Source: Gp13-AA77 sp035946575
Lineage (GTDB): Bacteria > Acidobacteriota > Terriglobia > UBA7540
DNA: 29,049 nt
Direction of reading: 5' to 3'
NCBI GenBank assembly: GCA_035946575.1
Contig: DASYZG010000109.1
Location: forward strand, 1-29,049
Below, piece after piece: positions 9,154 to 17,702 of the stretch. Both the position numbers and the translations under genes were made by a program. The first letter of the stretch is position 1. Each line of letters opens with the position of its first letter. The notes under the pieces were generated by a model. It saw only the letters and a list, made by a program, of their open reading frames with translations. It searched no databases and was not told the DNA's origin.

Positions 9154-11220
9154 TCAGAACTTCCAGTCGATACCCGCCCGCACGCCGTTGCCGCGCAAAA
9201 GCCCCAGCGTCTGCGCGGAGTCGTAGTATATGTAGCCTACGCTCGCTCCAACATAGGGCGTGACATTGAACTTCAATGTCGGGCTCAGGGCCAGGGCGTG
9301 CTTCAGGGCTTGTTTCCGGTCCACCTGCTGCACGCCGAAACTCCCGGCGAGATCGTACCCGAAATGCTTCGACAGGCGGCCGCTGAGACGGCCGTTGAGG
9401 AGTTCGCGCTGATAAAAGCCGGGCGTAAAGAAGCCCAGATCTACGTTGCGACGCGGGCCGTCGTAGCCCTCGAGAAAAGCGGAGGCGCCCAGGTCGAGGG
9501 CGAGGCGCTCTCCATCGATCACCCGTCGATTGAAGCTTAGCGTGCCGCCGCTGCCGTTCTCCGGACTGCGCGCCTTAATGACCTTCGGCAAGCCGGTTCC
9601 CGGACTCACTGCCGAGCTGATCTGACGGTAGGGTTCGCTCGCCAGGTGCTCCTGAAAATAGGTGAGGTGGAATCCGGTCCGCGGATCGGGAGTCCAGTTG
9701 ACGCCGCCCTCGTTGCGCGTCGAAACCACACCGAGGCGCACGGCGAGGGGGGTGTAGGGCAGGGCGAGGTGCGACCAGGTAAGATCGAAGCTCCAGGCCG
9801 CGTTGAGGGCGTAGGTTCCTCCCAGAAACCCGACCAGAGCGGACGTGGCTCCCGGCTGCAATCCGGATCCTTTCGGCAAGGTGACGGGCACGCCGGGACC
9901 GAAATGCTCCATGCCGACGCCGCCGCGCAACGTGAGGCCCTTGAATGCGCGCGTGGTCTGGCGGTAAAGGAATTCGGTTGGCGCCACGGCGCCTCTGAGG
10001 ATGCCGGAGGGGCTCTCCGAAGGCAGAGCGTTAGCGCTGAAGCTGGAGGCAGTGCGTGGCAACACCACGAAGTCAAGCCTCGATCCAAACGCAAGGGAGT
10101 GCAGGTCCTCGGCCATCGATCCGAAAAATCCCGGCTGGTCCTCGTGCGTGTAAGCGGCCGTCAAGTGGAGCACCGTGCTGGAGTCATCCGCCAGTTTTTT
10201 CCGCAAACTGGCCACCTCGGCATTGTGCCGCGACAGTTGATGGGCGCGATTGAGCAAAAGTGTCGCCTGATGCCGATGTCCGCGGGCGCGCTCGATGCTG
10301 GCTAGCAGATAGATCGCGTCAAAGTTTTGCGGCTGTTGCCGGACCACTCGGCTCGCTTCGACGTATGCGGCACCAAGATCGCCCGTATAGTAACGCGCCT
10401 GGGCCGCACCCATGAGTGCGTCTGGATCGGCAGGACGCCGGGCGAGTACGCGTTCAAACTGGCGGGTTGCGCTCGAGTACTGGCCTGTCTTGAGCTCGAG
10501 TTGGGCCAGCAGCAGCCGGGCATCGAGTTGCTCTGGATCAAGTGCCAGCACGGTCGCGAGACGGTCGCGCGCGACTGGATATTGAGAACCAGCAGCTTCA
10601 AGGCGCGCCACCCGGTAGATATAGGTTACGTTTTCCGGATGGGCAGACGCCAGTCGACCGTAGATAGCGGCCGCGTCGGCAATCTTGCCCGACCACTCCT
10701 CGACGGCTGCCTGACCTTCCAAGGCTTCGGCGTCGTCCGGCGCCTGGGCGAGCGCCGCCTGATAGGCCCGGATCGACTCTGGGTACTGATGATTCCAACC
10801 GAGCAGGCGCGCGAGCTGAATTCGCGCGGCGCGATCTTGCGGACGTGCGGTCACGATTCGTTGGTACGCGGCAATGGCTGGAGCGAAGTTCTTACGCGCG
10901 GCCTCGACCCGGGCGATCGCCTCCAGCGCATCTACATCATCTGGATTGGCTTTCAGGCGTTGTTCGTAATCCGCGAGCGACGCCTGATTTCCGGCATTTT
11001 GTGCTCGAGTGAGTCCGGGCGCCGGCAGGAGAATACAGAAGACGCTCGCGGTTGCTGCGACGCGTCGAACAAGCCTCGCGAGCAGGCAATCCTTCTTCAC
11101 GGTCTCGCTCTCACCAATCCTCCCGGACGTCCCGGCGGCGGAAGGTGCGGCGGCAGCTCCGGTAAATCCGCGGTTGCGGGCCCGAACGAGTGACTTCCAA
11201 AGCGGAGGCTTTGTTTTCAC
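9154..11220 (-). CDS. TPR protein with C-terminal outer-membrane beta-barrel (polysaccharide export-like)
   Basis: 688 aa from GTG 11220. The N-terminal ~40 residues are basic. A signal peptide follows at ~41-74 (LLARLVRRVAATASVFCILLP...LTRAQ). Residues ~75-340 are TPR repeats of 34 residues (NPDDVDALEAIARVEAARKN and similar). Residues ~348-688 are amphipathic beta strands ending in WKF, the C-terminal aromatic of outer-membrane barrels. This TPR-plus-barrel plan is that of PgaA/BcsC-type exporters and YaiO-like proteins. The GTG start overlaps the glycosyltransferase stop as GTGA and has AAAGGAG 5 nt upstream, so translation is probably coupled. The alternative GTG 11100 would put the signal peptide at the very N-terminus but has a weak SD. 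The inferred role is passage of the polymer made by the upstream GT2 across the outer membrane. Confidence 0.82.
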   Translation of the reverse strand: MKTKPPLWKSLVRARNRGFTGAAAAPSAAGTSGRIGESETVKKDCLLARLVRRVAATASVFCILLPAPGLTRAQNAGNQASLADYEQRLKANPDDVDALEAIARVEAARKNFAPAIAAYQRIVTARPQDRAARIQLARLLGWNHQYPESIRAYQAALAQAPDDAEALEGQAAVEEWSGKIADAAAIYGRLASAHPENVTYIYRVARLEAAGSQYPVARDRLATVLALDPEQLDARLLLAQLELKTGQYSSATRQFERVLARRPADPDALMGAAQARYYTGDLGAAYVEASRVVRQQPQNFDAIYLLASIERARGHRHQATLLLNRAHQLSRHNAEVASLRKKLADDSSTVLHLTAAYTHEDQPGFFGSMAEDLHSLAFGSRLDFVVLPRTASSFSANALPSESPSGILRGAVAPTEFLYRQTTRAFKGLTLRGGVGMEHFGPGVPVTLPKGSGLQPGATSALVGFLGGTYALNAAWSFDLTWSHLALPYTPLAVRLGVVSTRNEGGVNWTPDPRTGFHLTYFQEHLASEPYRQISSAVSPGTGLPKVIKARSPENGSGGTLSFNRRVIDGERLALDLGASAFLEGYDGPRRNVDLGFFTPGFYQRELLNGRLSGRLSKHFGYDLAGSFGVQQVDRKQALKHALALSPTLKFNVTPYVGASVGYIYYDSAQTLGLLRGNGVRAGIDWKF

Positions 11221-12656
11221 AGCCGCTCCTTTGCCGTTCCTGCCAGCCATTCCGCCGGAGGAAGGTGCACAACTTTTTCCCAGGCGCGGAAGCCTCTCAG
11301 AAATCGCATCGTGCCGGTGAAGCGGTACAGAAGCAGGAGCTGCCGATAGCCGAAGTTCTCGGTCACTGCGTAGAAGAGCAGCGTCATGAGCTCGCGAGCC
11401 GTTCCGTAGCGGCGATGCGTCAGTTCCTCGAGAACGACCGCAGCTATGGAAAAAAGCGCTGAGTAGGCGAGGCTGAACAGTACCAGTGGAAGAAGAAAAG
11501 TGAGCGACGAGGGGTTGTTCCATGCGGCCAGCGGAATGATCATGTAACCTGCGGATTCGACCACCGCTCCCAGGCCCTCAACCAGACCGTGAAAGGGAAG
11601 ACTGAGCCCGCCGAAGATCCCAAACGCCGGATCGAAGAACAGCGCGCGGTTTTTCCACAGCGTCTGGCAAAGCCCGAGCTGCCAGCGGCGCCGCTGGCGT
11701 CCGAGCATCCGCAGGGTGTCCGGACAGAGTACCCAGCAAACCGGGTCCGAGGAAAAGGCGGTGCGAAGCTTCCGCCCGTGCTCCACGGCCCAGCGGCGCA
11801 GGCGGACAATCAATTCCATGTCTTCGGTGACCGTGTCGTTGCTGAACCCTCCGGCCTCGACTACCGTCTCGCGATGAAAAAGGGCGAACGCCCCGGAGAT
11901 GATCAGCGTGCCACCGAGGCGACTCCACCCGGTGCGGCCGAACAGGAAGGTGCGCAGGTACTCGATCACCTGGAAGCGCTCGACGCCGGTGCGCGGCAGG
12001 TTCACCTTCGTCACCGTCCCGTTCACAACGGTGCAGCCGTTGAGCGGGCGCACGATGCCGCCGCTGGCGGCAATGTGGACGGGAGAACTGATAATGGGAC
12101 GCATCAAGCGGAGAATGGCGTCGGGCTCCAGAATGCAGTCGGCGTCGAGCGTGCAGAAGTACGGGGTGCGGCAGGCATTCAAGCCGGCATTGAGAGCGTC
12201 CGGCTTGCCGCCGTTGTCTTTGCTGAGAACCAGCAGGCTGGGGAACTCCGGGCTGACGTACAGGCCGCGTTGCGGACGCGTCCGGAGGGGAGAGCGCACG
12301 ATCCGGTTGCCGGGCGCCAACGCGAAGGCGTCCACCAATCTCTTCAGAGTTTCGTCGCAGGAGCCGTCGTCCACGACCGTGACCTGGATGCCGGGATAGT
12401 CGGTGCACAGGGCGGAACGGGCGGCCTGCACGATGATCTCCTGCTCGTTCCAGGCGGGTATGATGATGGTCACCGGCGGCGTGACCGTCGATTTGCGCAG
12501 TTGGTCCAAGGCCTCGTAGCTGTGGCGCCGTTTGTAAAGCCACACCGACGCGAACGAGGTGAGCATGAGAATCGTGTATCCGCCGTTTCCCACCACGAAG
12601 TAGAGGGCCAGCAGGATGTCGAAGAAGACGAGCGCGTGTGTACCGAGGCTATGCAC
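11217..12656 (-). CDS. Membrane-bound processive GT2 glycosyltransferase
   Basis: Inner-membrane family 2 glycosyltransferase, ~479 aa, resembling PgaC, hyaluronan and cellulose synthases without a PilZ domain. An N-terminal TM segment pair precedes the cytosolic GT-A domain. Visible catalytic elements (numbered from GTG 12656) are VVDDGS ~95-98, the DxD in TLDADC ~171-173, TED ~277-279 as catalytic base, and QRRRW ~321-325, the QxxRW of processive enzymes. C-terminal hydrophobic segments (GYMIIPLAAW, LTFLLPLVLFSLAYSALFSIAAVVL) would form the translocation channel. The start is uncertain. GTG 12683 overlaps the HEAT stop by 4 bp but lacks an SD. GTG 12656 has AAGGAG at 6 nt and is preferred. 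The likely product is an extracellular polysaccharide of unknown sugar. Confidence 0.87.
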   Translation of the reverse strand: MHSLGTHALVFFDILLALYFVVGNGGYTILMLTSFASVWLYKRRHSYEALDQLRKSTVTPPVTIIIPAWNEQEIIVQAARSALCTDYPGIQVTVVDDGSCDETLKRLVDAFALAPGNRIVRSPLRTRPQRGLYVSPEFPSLLVLSKDNGGKPDALNAGLNACRTPYFCTLDADCILEPDAILRLMRPIISSPVHIAASGGIVRPLNGCTVVNGTVTKVNLPRTGVERFQVIEYLRTFLFGRTGWSRLGGTLIISGAFALFHRETVVEAGGFSNDTVTEDMELIVRLRRWAVEHGRKLRTAFSSDPVCWVLCPDTLRMLGRQRRRWQLGLCQTLWKNRALFFDPAFGIFGGLSLPFHGLVEGLGAVVESAGYMIIPLAAWNNPSSLTFLLPLVLFSLAYSALFSIAAVVLEELTHRRYGTARELMTLLFYAVTENFGYRQLLLLYRFTGTMRFLRGFRAWEKVVHLPPAEWLAGTAKERL

Positions 12657-12679
12657 ATCCCACTCCTTCCCGGACCGGT

Positions 12680-14137
12680 TCACCCGGAACGGAAGCGGCC
12701 GCCACCCGGGATGGCAAGGAGCGGAGTTTCCGCACTCGCGCCCGGCGGTCGCACGGATTCCGAGTTTGCCAGGCCGCTCTGCTTCTGAAGTTCGGCGAGC
12801 ACTTCCTCGCGCTTGTGCTCCGGGGTGTTCTGCAGGGCGGCGCGCAACGATGCCGTCTTCCCGAGTCGAACCATTCCCTCGATGAATTCCGTTTCCGCGT
12901 TCGCGCCAGGAGCGCCAAAGGCCGCGATGAGCGAGGGGATCAACCCCAGACGTTCGATCTCCTCCGCCACCTGTTCGCGGCTGTACCGGTCATCGGCGGT
13001 GCGAAAGTGCGCCAGCAGGAAGCTGATGCCCCGTCGGCCCTGCGCGGCAAGGGCCCGGACCGCGGCCTCCCGGACCCGCCAGTTTGAGTCAGTCAACCTG
13101 CTGCCCAGCGCCTCGAGCGGGGGAGACGTGAGTTCCGCCACCGCTCGAGCCGCGTGCAAACGGACGAACCATTCGGCGTCTTCAAGCAGAACCAGCAGGG
13201 CGGGCAAGGCGCGGACAGCATCCAGGTGAGGGATCACGTCGGCCGCGCGCGCGCGCACGTCGGGGTTCGGGTCGGCTACCAGCCCGGTCAGAAAAATCCC
13301 GGCGATAGGATTGAGGAGGAGATCCTGCGGGATTTTCCCTGGCTGCTCTGGGCTGCCGCTCCGCTGCACCATCGTGGCAACCAGATCCGCAGCCAGAAAC
13401 CGCACTCGAGGGTGCGGATGTTGCAGCATGGCGCTGAGGTCAGAAGCATAGCCGAGCGGGAAGCTGGCGAGCGTCATTTTGAGGCTGCGAAGGGACACGC
13501 TCCCTTCGCCGAGCGCGATGTCCTGGAGTTCCTGGACCAGGATGGGAAAGCTTGCGGGCGGCTGGATGCGGCCGAGAGCCCTTGCGGCTACGGAGCGGAC
13601 CGCCAGGCTCGGATCGGTCAATGCCTTCGCCAGCAGCGGCCAGCTCTGTTGATCGCGCATCAGCCCGAGGTTCTCAGCGGCTTCGGCGCGTGCTACGAAG
13701 CTCAGGCTGGGAATGCGCTCGAGCATTGTAAGTCGTCGCCCGAGCAGGCCGGTGATCAAGCTGCGGGGCGGCCGGCGACTCAACTGCCGCCGCCATAGCG
13801 CCACAAGTCCGAGACTCCTGCACAGCCTTCTGAGTCTCTCAATGCCCTCGACTCCGGCCGCCGCTTCGACCAGCGCCATGCGATCGAGCAGGACGCGGCG
13901 CGCGATCGTGGGATGTTCGCGGAGCTTAGAAAGCCCGACATCGTAGTTAGTGGACCCGTCGAGCAGGCCTTCGATCCAAGGGCTGAGGATGGCGGCGAGT
14001 TTGCTGATGCGCTTCGAGCTTAGGCTGCGAATGGCGCGCCGGACAAGAAGAGAGCCCGCCAGCGCGGATACCAGGCCAGAGAGCGCAATAGCCAGCAGCC
14101 AGATGACGTTCGCGACGGAATGGCTGGGACCGGCCAT
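12680..14137 (-). CDS. Membrane-anchored HEAT-repeat protein
   Basis: 485 aa. One N-terminal TM helix (~9-33, NVIWLLAIALSGLVSALAGSLLV) is followed by HEAT/PBS-lyase-type helical repeats between ~155 and 430. Examples are LLAKALTDPSLAVRSVAARALGRI, LTGLVADPNPDVRARAADVIPHL and LGSRLTDSNWRVREAAVRALA. Such alpha-solenoids usually bind protein partners; no catalytic motif is seen. The ATG start has AAGGTG 8 nt upstream. The stop touches the GT2 start region, and the three genes HEAT, GT2 and TPR/barrel run without gaps, so this protein probably scaffolds or regulates the synthase complex at the inner membrane. That role is inferred only from the operon. Confidence 0.82.
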   Translation of the reverse strand: MAGPSHSVANVIWLLAIALSGLVSALAGSLLVRRAIRSLSSKRISKLAAILSPWIEGLLDGSTNYDVGLSKLREHPTIARRVLLDRMALVEAAAGVEGIERLRRLCRSLGLVALWRRQLSRRPPRSLITGLLGRRLTMLERIPSLSFVARAEAAENLGLMRDQQSWPLLAKALTDPSLAVRSVAARALGRIQPPASFPILVQELQDIALGEGSVSLRSLKMTLASFPLGYASDLSAMLQHPHPRVRFLAADLVATMVQRSGSPEQPGKIPQDLLLNPIAGIFLTGLVADPNPDVRARAADVIPHLDAVRALPALLVLLEDAEWFVRLHAARAVAELTSPPLEALGSRLTDSNWRVREAAVRALAAQGRRGISFLLAHFRTADDRYSREQVAEEIERLGLIPSLIAAFGAPGANAETEFIEGMVRLGKTASLRAALQNTPEHKREEVLAELQKQSGLANSESVRPPGASAETPLLAIPGGGRFRSG

Positions 14138-14247
14138 GGGGGCTGCACCTTAGCTACAGAATCCTCTCGATGGCTGCTGGTCGGGAGCCGGCGGTCATTG
14201 ACAATCGGGTATAACCAACTCCGTAGCATTGACCGGGAATACGGCGC

Positions 14248-14263
14248 TGTGACGAGGATCACC
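14248..14263. promoter_or_regulatory. CRP-type palindrome upstream of HEAT-GT2-TPR operon
   Basis: TGTGACGAGGATCACC contains GTGA-N6-TCAC, the same core as the site at 5442-5457. It lies about 115 bp upstream of the HEAT gene start. A minus-strand TATACC at 14208-14213 could be the -10 box, which would put the site near -54; the exact geometry is uncertain. Confidence 0.45.
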
Positions 14264-14347
14264 TTTATTCAGCTCTTCAGAAGTCGAGGTCTAATCCGCT
14301 GTTACTGCACGCGCCTGGCGTTAAGGGTACTAATTGCGCGGGGCGGG

Positions 14348-14382
14348 AAAAAAGAAGGCCGCGAGGGGGACTCGCGGCCTTT
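14348..14382 (-). terminator. Rho-independent terminator
   Basis: The minus strand reads a perfect 11-bp stem, AAGGCCGCGAG / CTCGCGGCCTT (14355-14365 and 14371-14381), with a 5-nt loop. It is followed by CTTTTTT at the 3' side. It lies 24 bp after the stop of the small secreted-protein gene, which it should terminate. Confidence 0.9.
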
Positions 14383-14405
14383 GGAATTTCGATTCGATTC
14401 AGCGA

Positions 14406-15071
14406 CTACGGGAAGGTCCCTTCCACAACGACTGCTTCCTGCGGAAAGCTATTGTCGAAGGTGATCCAGCCGGTCTGGGACGGGTTGTAGGCGATGAAAG
14501 CGTTGGCAAATGCCCAATATCCCGAGAAGTTCGCGGCACGGGAGTCGTCGGAATTCGCAACCACCCAATACTGGGTGTTCGCCGTCAGGGCGACTCCGGG
14601 AGAGCCCAGGTTCGCAAAGGACATCGTGCAGCAGGTGCCGGCCGCGGGCGCATTCGAGACCTCAACGGTCTTGAGCGCGGTTCCCGGAGCACCGCTCACG
14701 TCGTTGTACAACGACAATTGGAAGGTGTTGGTTCCGGCGAAGTACTGGATGGCGGCCTCAAGTACAGTCGCGTGAGCAGCCCGGGTCGGAGTGAAGGGTA
14801 CTCCAATCCACTGCTCGCTCGAACCGCAGCTGGACTGGGCCGTCCCGGTGACGCAGTATCCGTTGGTATCGTTGTATGCGTCACTAGCGGTTGGTCCAAT
14901 GGTGGAGAATATGCGCTTCGCGGTGCCCGCGTTCTGATGGTAAGGCGCAATGTCGAGCGACGGCGCGATGCGAACAAAATCTTGAATACGGTTCTGTGCC
15001 AGGAGTGTGCCGCTGGCAAACGTCAAGCCAAACAGGCAGGATACTGCACCGTTCAACAGCTTTCGTGCCAT
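14406..15071 (-). CDS. Small secreted protein, choice-of-anchor-like beta-sandwich
   Basis: 221 aa. The signal peptide is residues 1-25 (LLNGAVSCLFGLTFASGTLLAQ). The mature part has the order TRAAHATVLEAAIQYFAGTN, FQLSLYNDVSGAPGTAL, ALTANTQYWVVANSD and SGYWAFAN. This is the pattern of extracellular beta-sandwich domains annotated as choice-of-anchor proteins, which describe optional surface-anchored or secreted proteins of unknown function. Four Cys (CVTG...SSCG, TCCTM) suggest disulphides. No anchor motif (PEP-CTERM, LPxTG) is visible. The unit is self-contained: sigma-70-like promoter at 15190-15218, AGGAGG 8 nt before the ATG, and a strong terminator at 14348-14382. Confidence 0.8.
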   Translation of the reverse strand: MARKLLNGAVSCLFGLTFASGTLLAQNRIQDFVRIAPSLDIAPYHQNAGTAKRIFSTIGPTASDAYNDTNGYCVTGTAQSSCGSSEQWIGVPFTPTRAAHATVLEAAIQYFAGTNTFQLSLYNDVSGAPGTALKTVEVSNAPAAGTCCTMSFANLGSPGVALTANTQYWVVANSDDSRAANFSGYWAFANAFIAYNPSQTGWITFDNSFPQEAVVVEGTFP

Positions 15072-15189
15072 TCTATCTTCCTCCTAGTTCTTTGAGCTCG
15101 TTTGCGCCGATGACTTGCACTCGCGAGGCTCTCTCCCGCGCTGCCAAGCCGCCCGCCGGTGAAGGTCGACCGGCCAAACTGCGTCGCGA

Positions 15190-15218
15190 ACTATAATCAA
15201 GCGATAAATCAAAGTCAA
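15190..15218 (-). promoter_or_regulatory. Sigma-70-type promoter of the small secreted protein gene
   Basis: The minus strand reads TTGACT (15213-15218), a 17-nt spacer, then TATAGT (15190-15195), close to consensus on both boxes. The expected start is near 15183, giving a ~110-nt leader before ATG 15071. Confidence 0.72.
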
Positions 15219-15294
15219 CGGAAATTGTGGTTAAGAATTATGCAAATGCGATGTCTACCAAAGGGTTATAACCTGCGCAGGAGCGAGGCCTTGA

Positions 15295-15324
15295 TTGACC
15301 GCAAGACGGGTTGTCCCCTAGGAT
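15295..15324 (+). promoter_or_regulatory. Sigma-70-type promoter of the tRNA gene
   Basis: TTGACC (15295-15300), an 18-nt spacer and TAGGAT (15319-15324). The predicted start is about 25 nt upstream of the mature tRNA 5' end. Confidence 0.6.
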
Positions 15325-15356
15325 AGATGAAGATCTTGAACGTGCTCTCGGACATC

Positions 15357-15431
15357 GGCGGGGTAGCTCAGTGGTAGAGCGAGGGTCTCATAATCCCTAG
15401 GTCGGGAGTTCGATCCTCCCCCCCGCTACCA
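15357..15431 (+). tRNA. tRNA with anticodon CAT (elongator Met, or Ile2)
   Basis: A full cloverleaf can be folded by eye. The acceptor stem is GGCGGGG/CCCCGCT (with a G-U first pair), the D-arm GCTC-AGTGGTA-GAGC, and the T-arm GGGAG-TTCGATC-CTCCC, with discriminator A and an encoded CCA end at 15429-15431. The anticodon loop is CTCATAA with anticodon CAT. The anticodon stem AGGGT/TCCCT has a T-T mismatch at its loop-proximal pair. The initiator hallmarks (C1-A72 mismatch, three G-C pairs in the anticodon stem) are absent, so this is elongator Met or the lysidine-modified Ile tRNA. The two cannot be separated safely by eye. Confidence 0.93.
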
Positions 15432-15640
15432 GGTCGTCCCCGGCCAGGCACCAAGCCAGCGTCGTCCCCTCGCGGAATAGCCGAGCCTTTGTTTTCAATA
15501 ACCTGGCGGCTTCGTTCTGTAAAATTCGCCTTCTTTATTAACTGAGTCTTTAATACATTAGTAATATACATAATAGGAAACGTGGCGGGGAGTGGCGATA
15601 TGGGAAGTGGAGATTTCTGCTGCCCAATCGTCAAACTGAC

Positions 15641-15672
15641 AGGGCGCGTGTCATGGGAAGCACCGGCGCCCT
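15641..15672 (-). terminator. Possible weak terminator hairpin after malectin regulator gene
   Basis: AGGGCGC (15641-15647) and GCGCCCT (15666-15672) form a perfect 7-bp stem 6 bp past the regulator stop. The loop is 18 nt and no clear U-tract follows. Confidence 0.35.
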
Positions 15673-15677
15673 AGTGA

Positions 15678-17429
15678 TCACGGGGACTCGTCCACGATTT
15701 CGATGGCGTTCACGCAGGCGTAATCGCGCGCGGGGACGAAGCGGAAGACGAGTTTCCCTTCGCCGTCGGGCTCCAGATTGTGGAAGGTCCTGATCACGGC
15801 CCGGCTGGCGCCGTCCGCTTCCTTGAAGATGTCGAAATCCTTGAGCAGCACGCGGCCGTTGCCGTAGACATCGAACACGCGGCTGCCGGCGCCGCCCTCG
15901 GGTGAGCCCCGGTAATCGGGAAGGGCCTGGCCGGGACGCTGGTTGTCCGTTCCCCAGTAGGTCTCAGCGAAGTACAGAGTAGCCGCGTAGCGCCCGGGCG
16001 GGACGGGGATCGCGTAATCGAAATTACCGAAGCGCTCGCCAACGTAGAGGTCGGGATCCAGCGTGCCCGACACGGGCTCCCGGTGGACGTGGACCGCGAA
16101 CTGGCCGCCCCGCGCGTATTCGTCCGGCTGCCACACGTTTCCCGCATGATCGGTGTAAGAGTTTTCCTGGGCGACAATGCGAATGGGGTTGATGCGGCCG
16201 GGAGGCGCGGGTGTGATCTCAAGGCCGTTCAGGATCGGCGCATCGATCAGGGATTGAAAACTGAGGTGCAGCTTGCCGTCGCCGGCCGGATGCACGTCCT
16301 TGAAGGCGCGCACGTCCGCGATGTTGTCGCCCCCCGCGTCCTTGATAATGTCGAAGATGTGGAGCAGGGGCCGGCCGTTCATGAAGACGTCAAAAAGCCG
16401 GCTCGTTTCTCCGCCCCCGGAAATCGTGTCGGGGCCGTAATGGGTCTCGCAGAAGTAAAGACGAAGCTCGTAGTTGCCCGGCGGCAAAGGGATATCGTAG
16501 GAGAACTGGCCGGAACGCATGGTCTGAAACATAGCGGGGTTGAGCGTGCGCGCAATGTATTGGCGAGGCTCGGCGAGCGCCTCGCCCCCGGAATAATAGC
16601 GATCGCTCTGCCACACGTTGCCGGCGCGATCAATGTAGTTACCCTTGAAGTAGCCCGACCGGATGCGGACCGTATCCGCGGGCGCGGCTGCTGGGCCGGG
16701 GGTCCCGGTCTGCGGAGCGGCCGGCGTGTTAGCCGCGGTCGCCGCACGCTTTGCGCCCGGCCGGAGGCGCATTGCCAACAGACCCAACATCCCCGCCACG
16801 GCGATGAGAGACAGCGGAAGAGCCAGCCGCTGATGCGGAAAACGTGCCGGACGTGCGACACCGGGCTCCACTCGAGCCGGCGGTTCCGGCGGATGCCGGA
16901 GCGGCCCGGAGGCGGCGAGAGAATCAATCTCTGCGGGAGCCACTGAGCTGAACCGATCTTTTTCCACCTTCTCGGAGACGGGGATTGTGGATTCGACGGT
17001 GGCGCCGGCGACGCTGTCCGGCACCGGCTGGGCCGCGGCGACCTCGCTCTCGGCTTGCTGGTCCTGCCGGTAGGGGCTCTCCTCGCGGCGCACAAAGCGC
17101 GGAACGTATTGGCCGGGCTGCATCACGATCTGCAACTCGTGGGTGGCCCCGGCGGACAGGTAGTACTCTCGAAGCTTCTTCCTCAGCCGGTAGATCTCGA
17201 CGCGCACAATCGCGTCGCGGGCCTGGTCGAACTCCACAGGCCGGCCCAGCACTTCGGTGGCCAGGTTGTACTCTTTGAGCTGATCCCCGCGGCCGGCAAA
17301 GTGCTCTGAACACACGTAGGCGAGCAACTTCGCCTGCCGCGGGGCTCTGGCGAGAACTCCCGAGGCGAGGACGGCCTCGAGTTCCGAGCGTTCCTGGTCG
17401 AGCAATTCAGAAGCTGGTGTTGATCCCAA
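15678..17429 (-). CDS. Transmembrane winged-helix regulator with two malectin domains
   Basis: 583 aa. Residues ~12-113 form a winged-helix-like domain: a helix-rich start (QERSELEAVLASGVLARAPR), then VRVEIYRLRKKLREYY as candidate recognition helix, and a wing IVMQPGQYVPRF, recalling OmpR/ToxR-type DNA-binding domains. After a Pro/Ala-rich linker comes one TM helix (~202-222, LALPLSLIAVAGMLGLLAMRL). Two tandem malectin domains follow at ~254-405 and ~416-580. Each begins IRxxxxxYxDxAGNVWQxDxYxxGG and contains FDVxxNGRxLLxxFDI. Malectin domains bind carbohydrate, so this could be a one-component membrane sensor for a periplasmic sugar. The start is TTG with AGGGA 7 nt upstream. It is divergent from the TonB receptor gene, its likely target. 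DNA binding and ligand are inferred. Confidence 0.8.
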   Translation of the reverse strand: MGSTPASELLDQERSELEAVLASGVLARAPRQAKLLAYVCSEHFAGRGDQLKEYNLATEVLGRPVEFDQARDAIVRVEIYRLRKKLREYYLSAGATHELQIVMQPGQYVPRFVRREESPYRQDQQAESEVAAAQPVPDSVAGATVESTIPVSEKVEKDRFSSVAPAEIDSLAASGPLRHPPEPPARVEPGVARPARFPHQRLALPLSLIAVAGMLGLLAMRLRPGAKRAATAANTPAAPQTGTPGPAAAPADTVRIRSGYFKGNYIDRAGNVWQSDRYYSGGEALAEPRQYIARTLNPAMFQTMRSGQFSYDIPLPPGNYELRLYFCETHYGPDTISGGGETSRLFDVFMNGRPLLHIFDIIKDAGGDNIADVRAFKDVHPAGDGKLHLSFQSLIDAPILNGLEITPAPPGRINPIRIVAQENSYTDHAGNVWQPDEYARGGQFAVHVHREPVSGTLDPDLYVGERFGNFDYAIPVPPGRYAATLYFAETYWGTDNQRPGQALPDYRGSPEGGAGSRVFDVYGNGRVLLKDFDIFKEADGASRAVIRTFHNLEPDGEGKLVFRFVPARDYACVNAIEIVDESP

Positions 17430-17455
17430 ATCGCAGTCCCTAAGTTGGTTGGTGC

Positions 17456-17516
17456 TGTCCTAATTTCGACGTAGGCCCTAGGTGAGAACAGCCTCCCCTA
17501 CGTCGAAATTAGGACA
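17456..17516. repeat. 20-bp perfect inverted repeat with 21-nt spacer
   Basis: TGTCCTAATTTCGACGTAGG at 17456-17475 is exactly complementary to 17497-17516. The pair lies 27 bp upstream of the malectin regulator start, so it would fold in that mRNA leader if included. The TGT...ACA ends look like IS terminal inverted repeats brought together, as in a MITE-like remnant. No flanking target duplication is seen. Confidence 0.8.
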
Positions 17517-17614
17517 CGACCATGACCAGCCAGCAACCGGACCGCGCTCCAGGCAACCCCAAACCCGACGGATACAGTATAGCACCGGTCTTCGACGACG
17601 GAGCAATCAAAAAT

Positions 17615-17702
17615 GTAACGCCTGCAAGTAATTGAAAAAATGACCTTGCTTAAGTGTAACAGTTAATTCTGGTCTGGATTAACTGCATTAACCTTGCGTT
17701 AC
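17615..17702. promoter_or_regulatory. Nested dyads upstream of TonB receptor promoter
   Basis: The inner dyad is CAGTTAAT (17660-17667) and ATTAACTG (17678-17685), with a 10-nt spacer. The outer dyad is GTAACGC (17615-17621) and GCGTTAC (17696-17702). The inner dyad is centred roughly 58 bp before the predicted start and the outer right arm overlaps the -35. These are candidate operators, perhaps for the divergent malectin regulator. Confidence 0.45.

Noticed and set aside
15368..15634. 88-residue minus-strand frame overlapping the tRNA
   Set aside because: Runs antisense through the tRNA gene; typical artefact.
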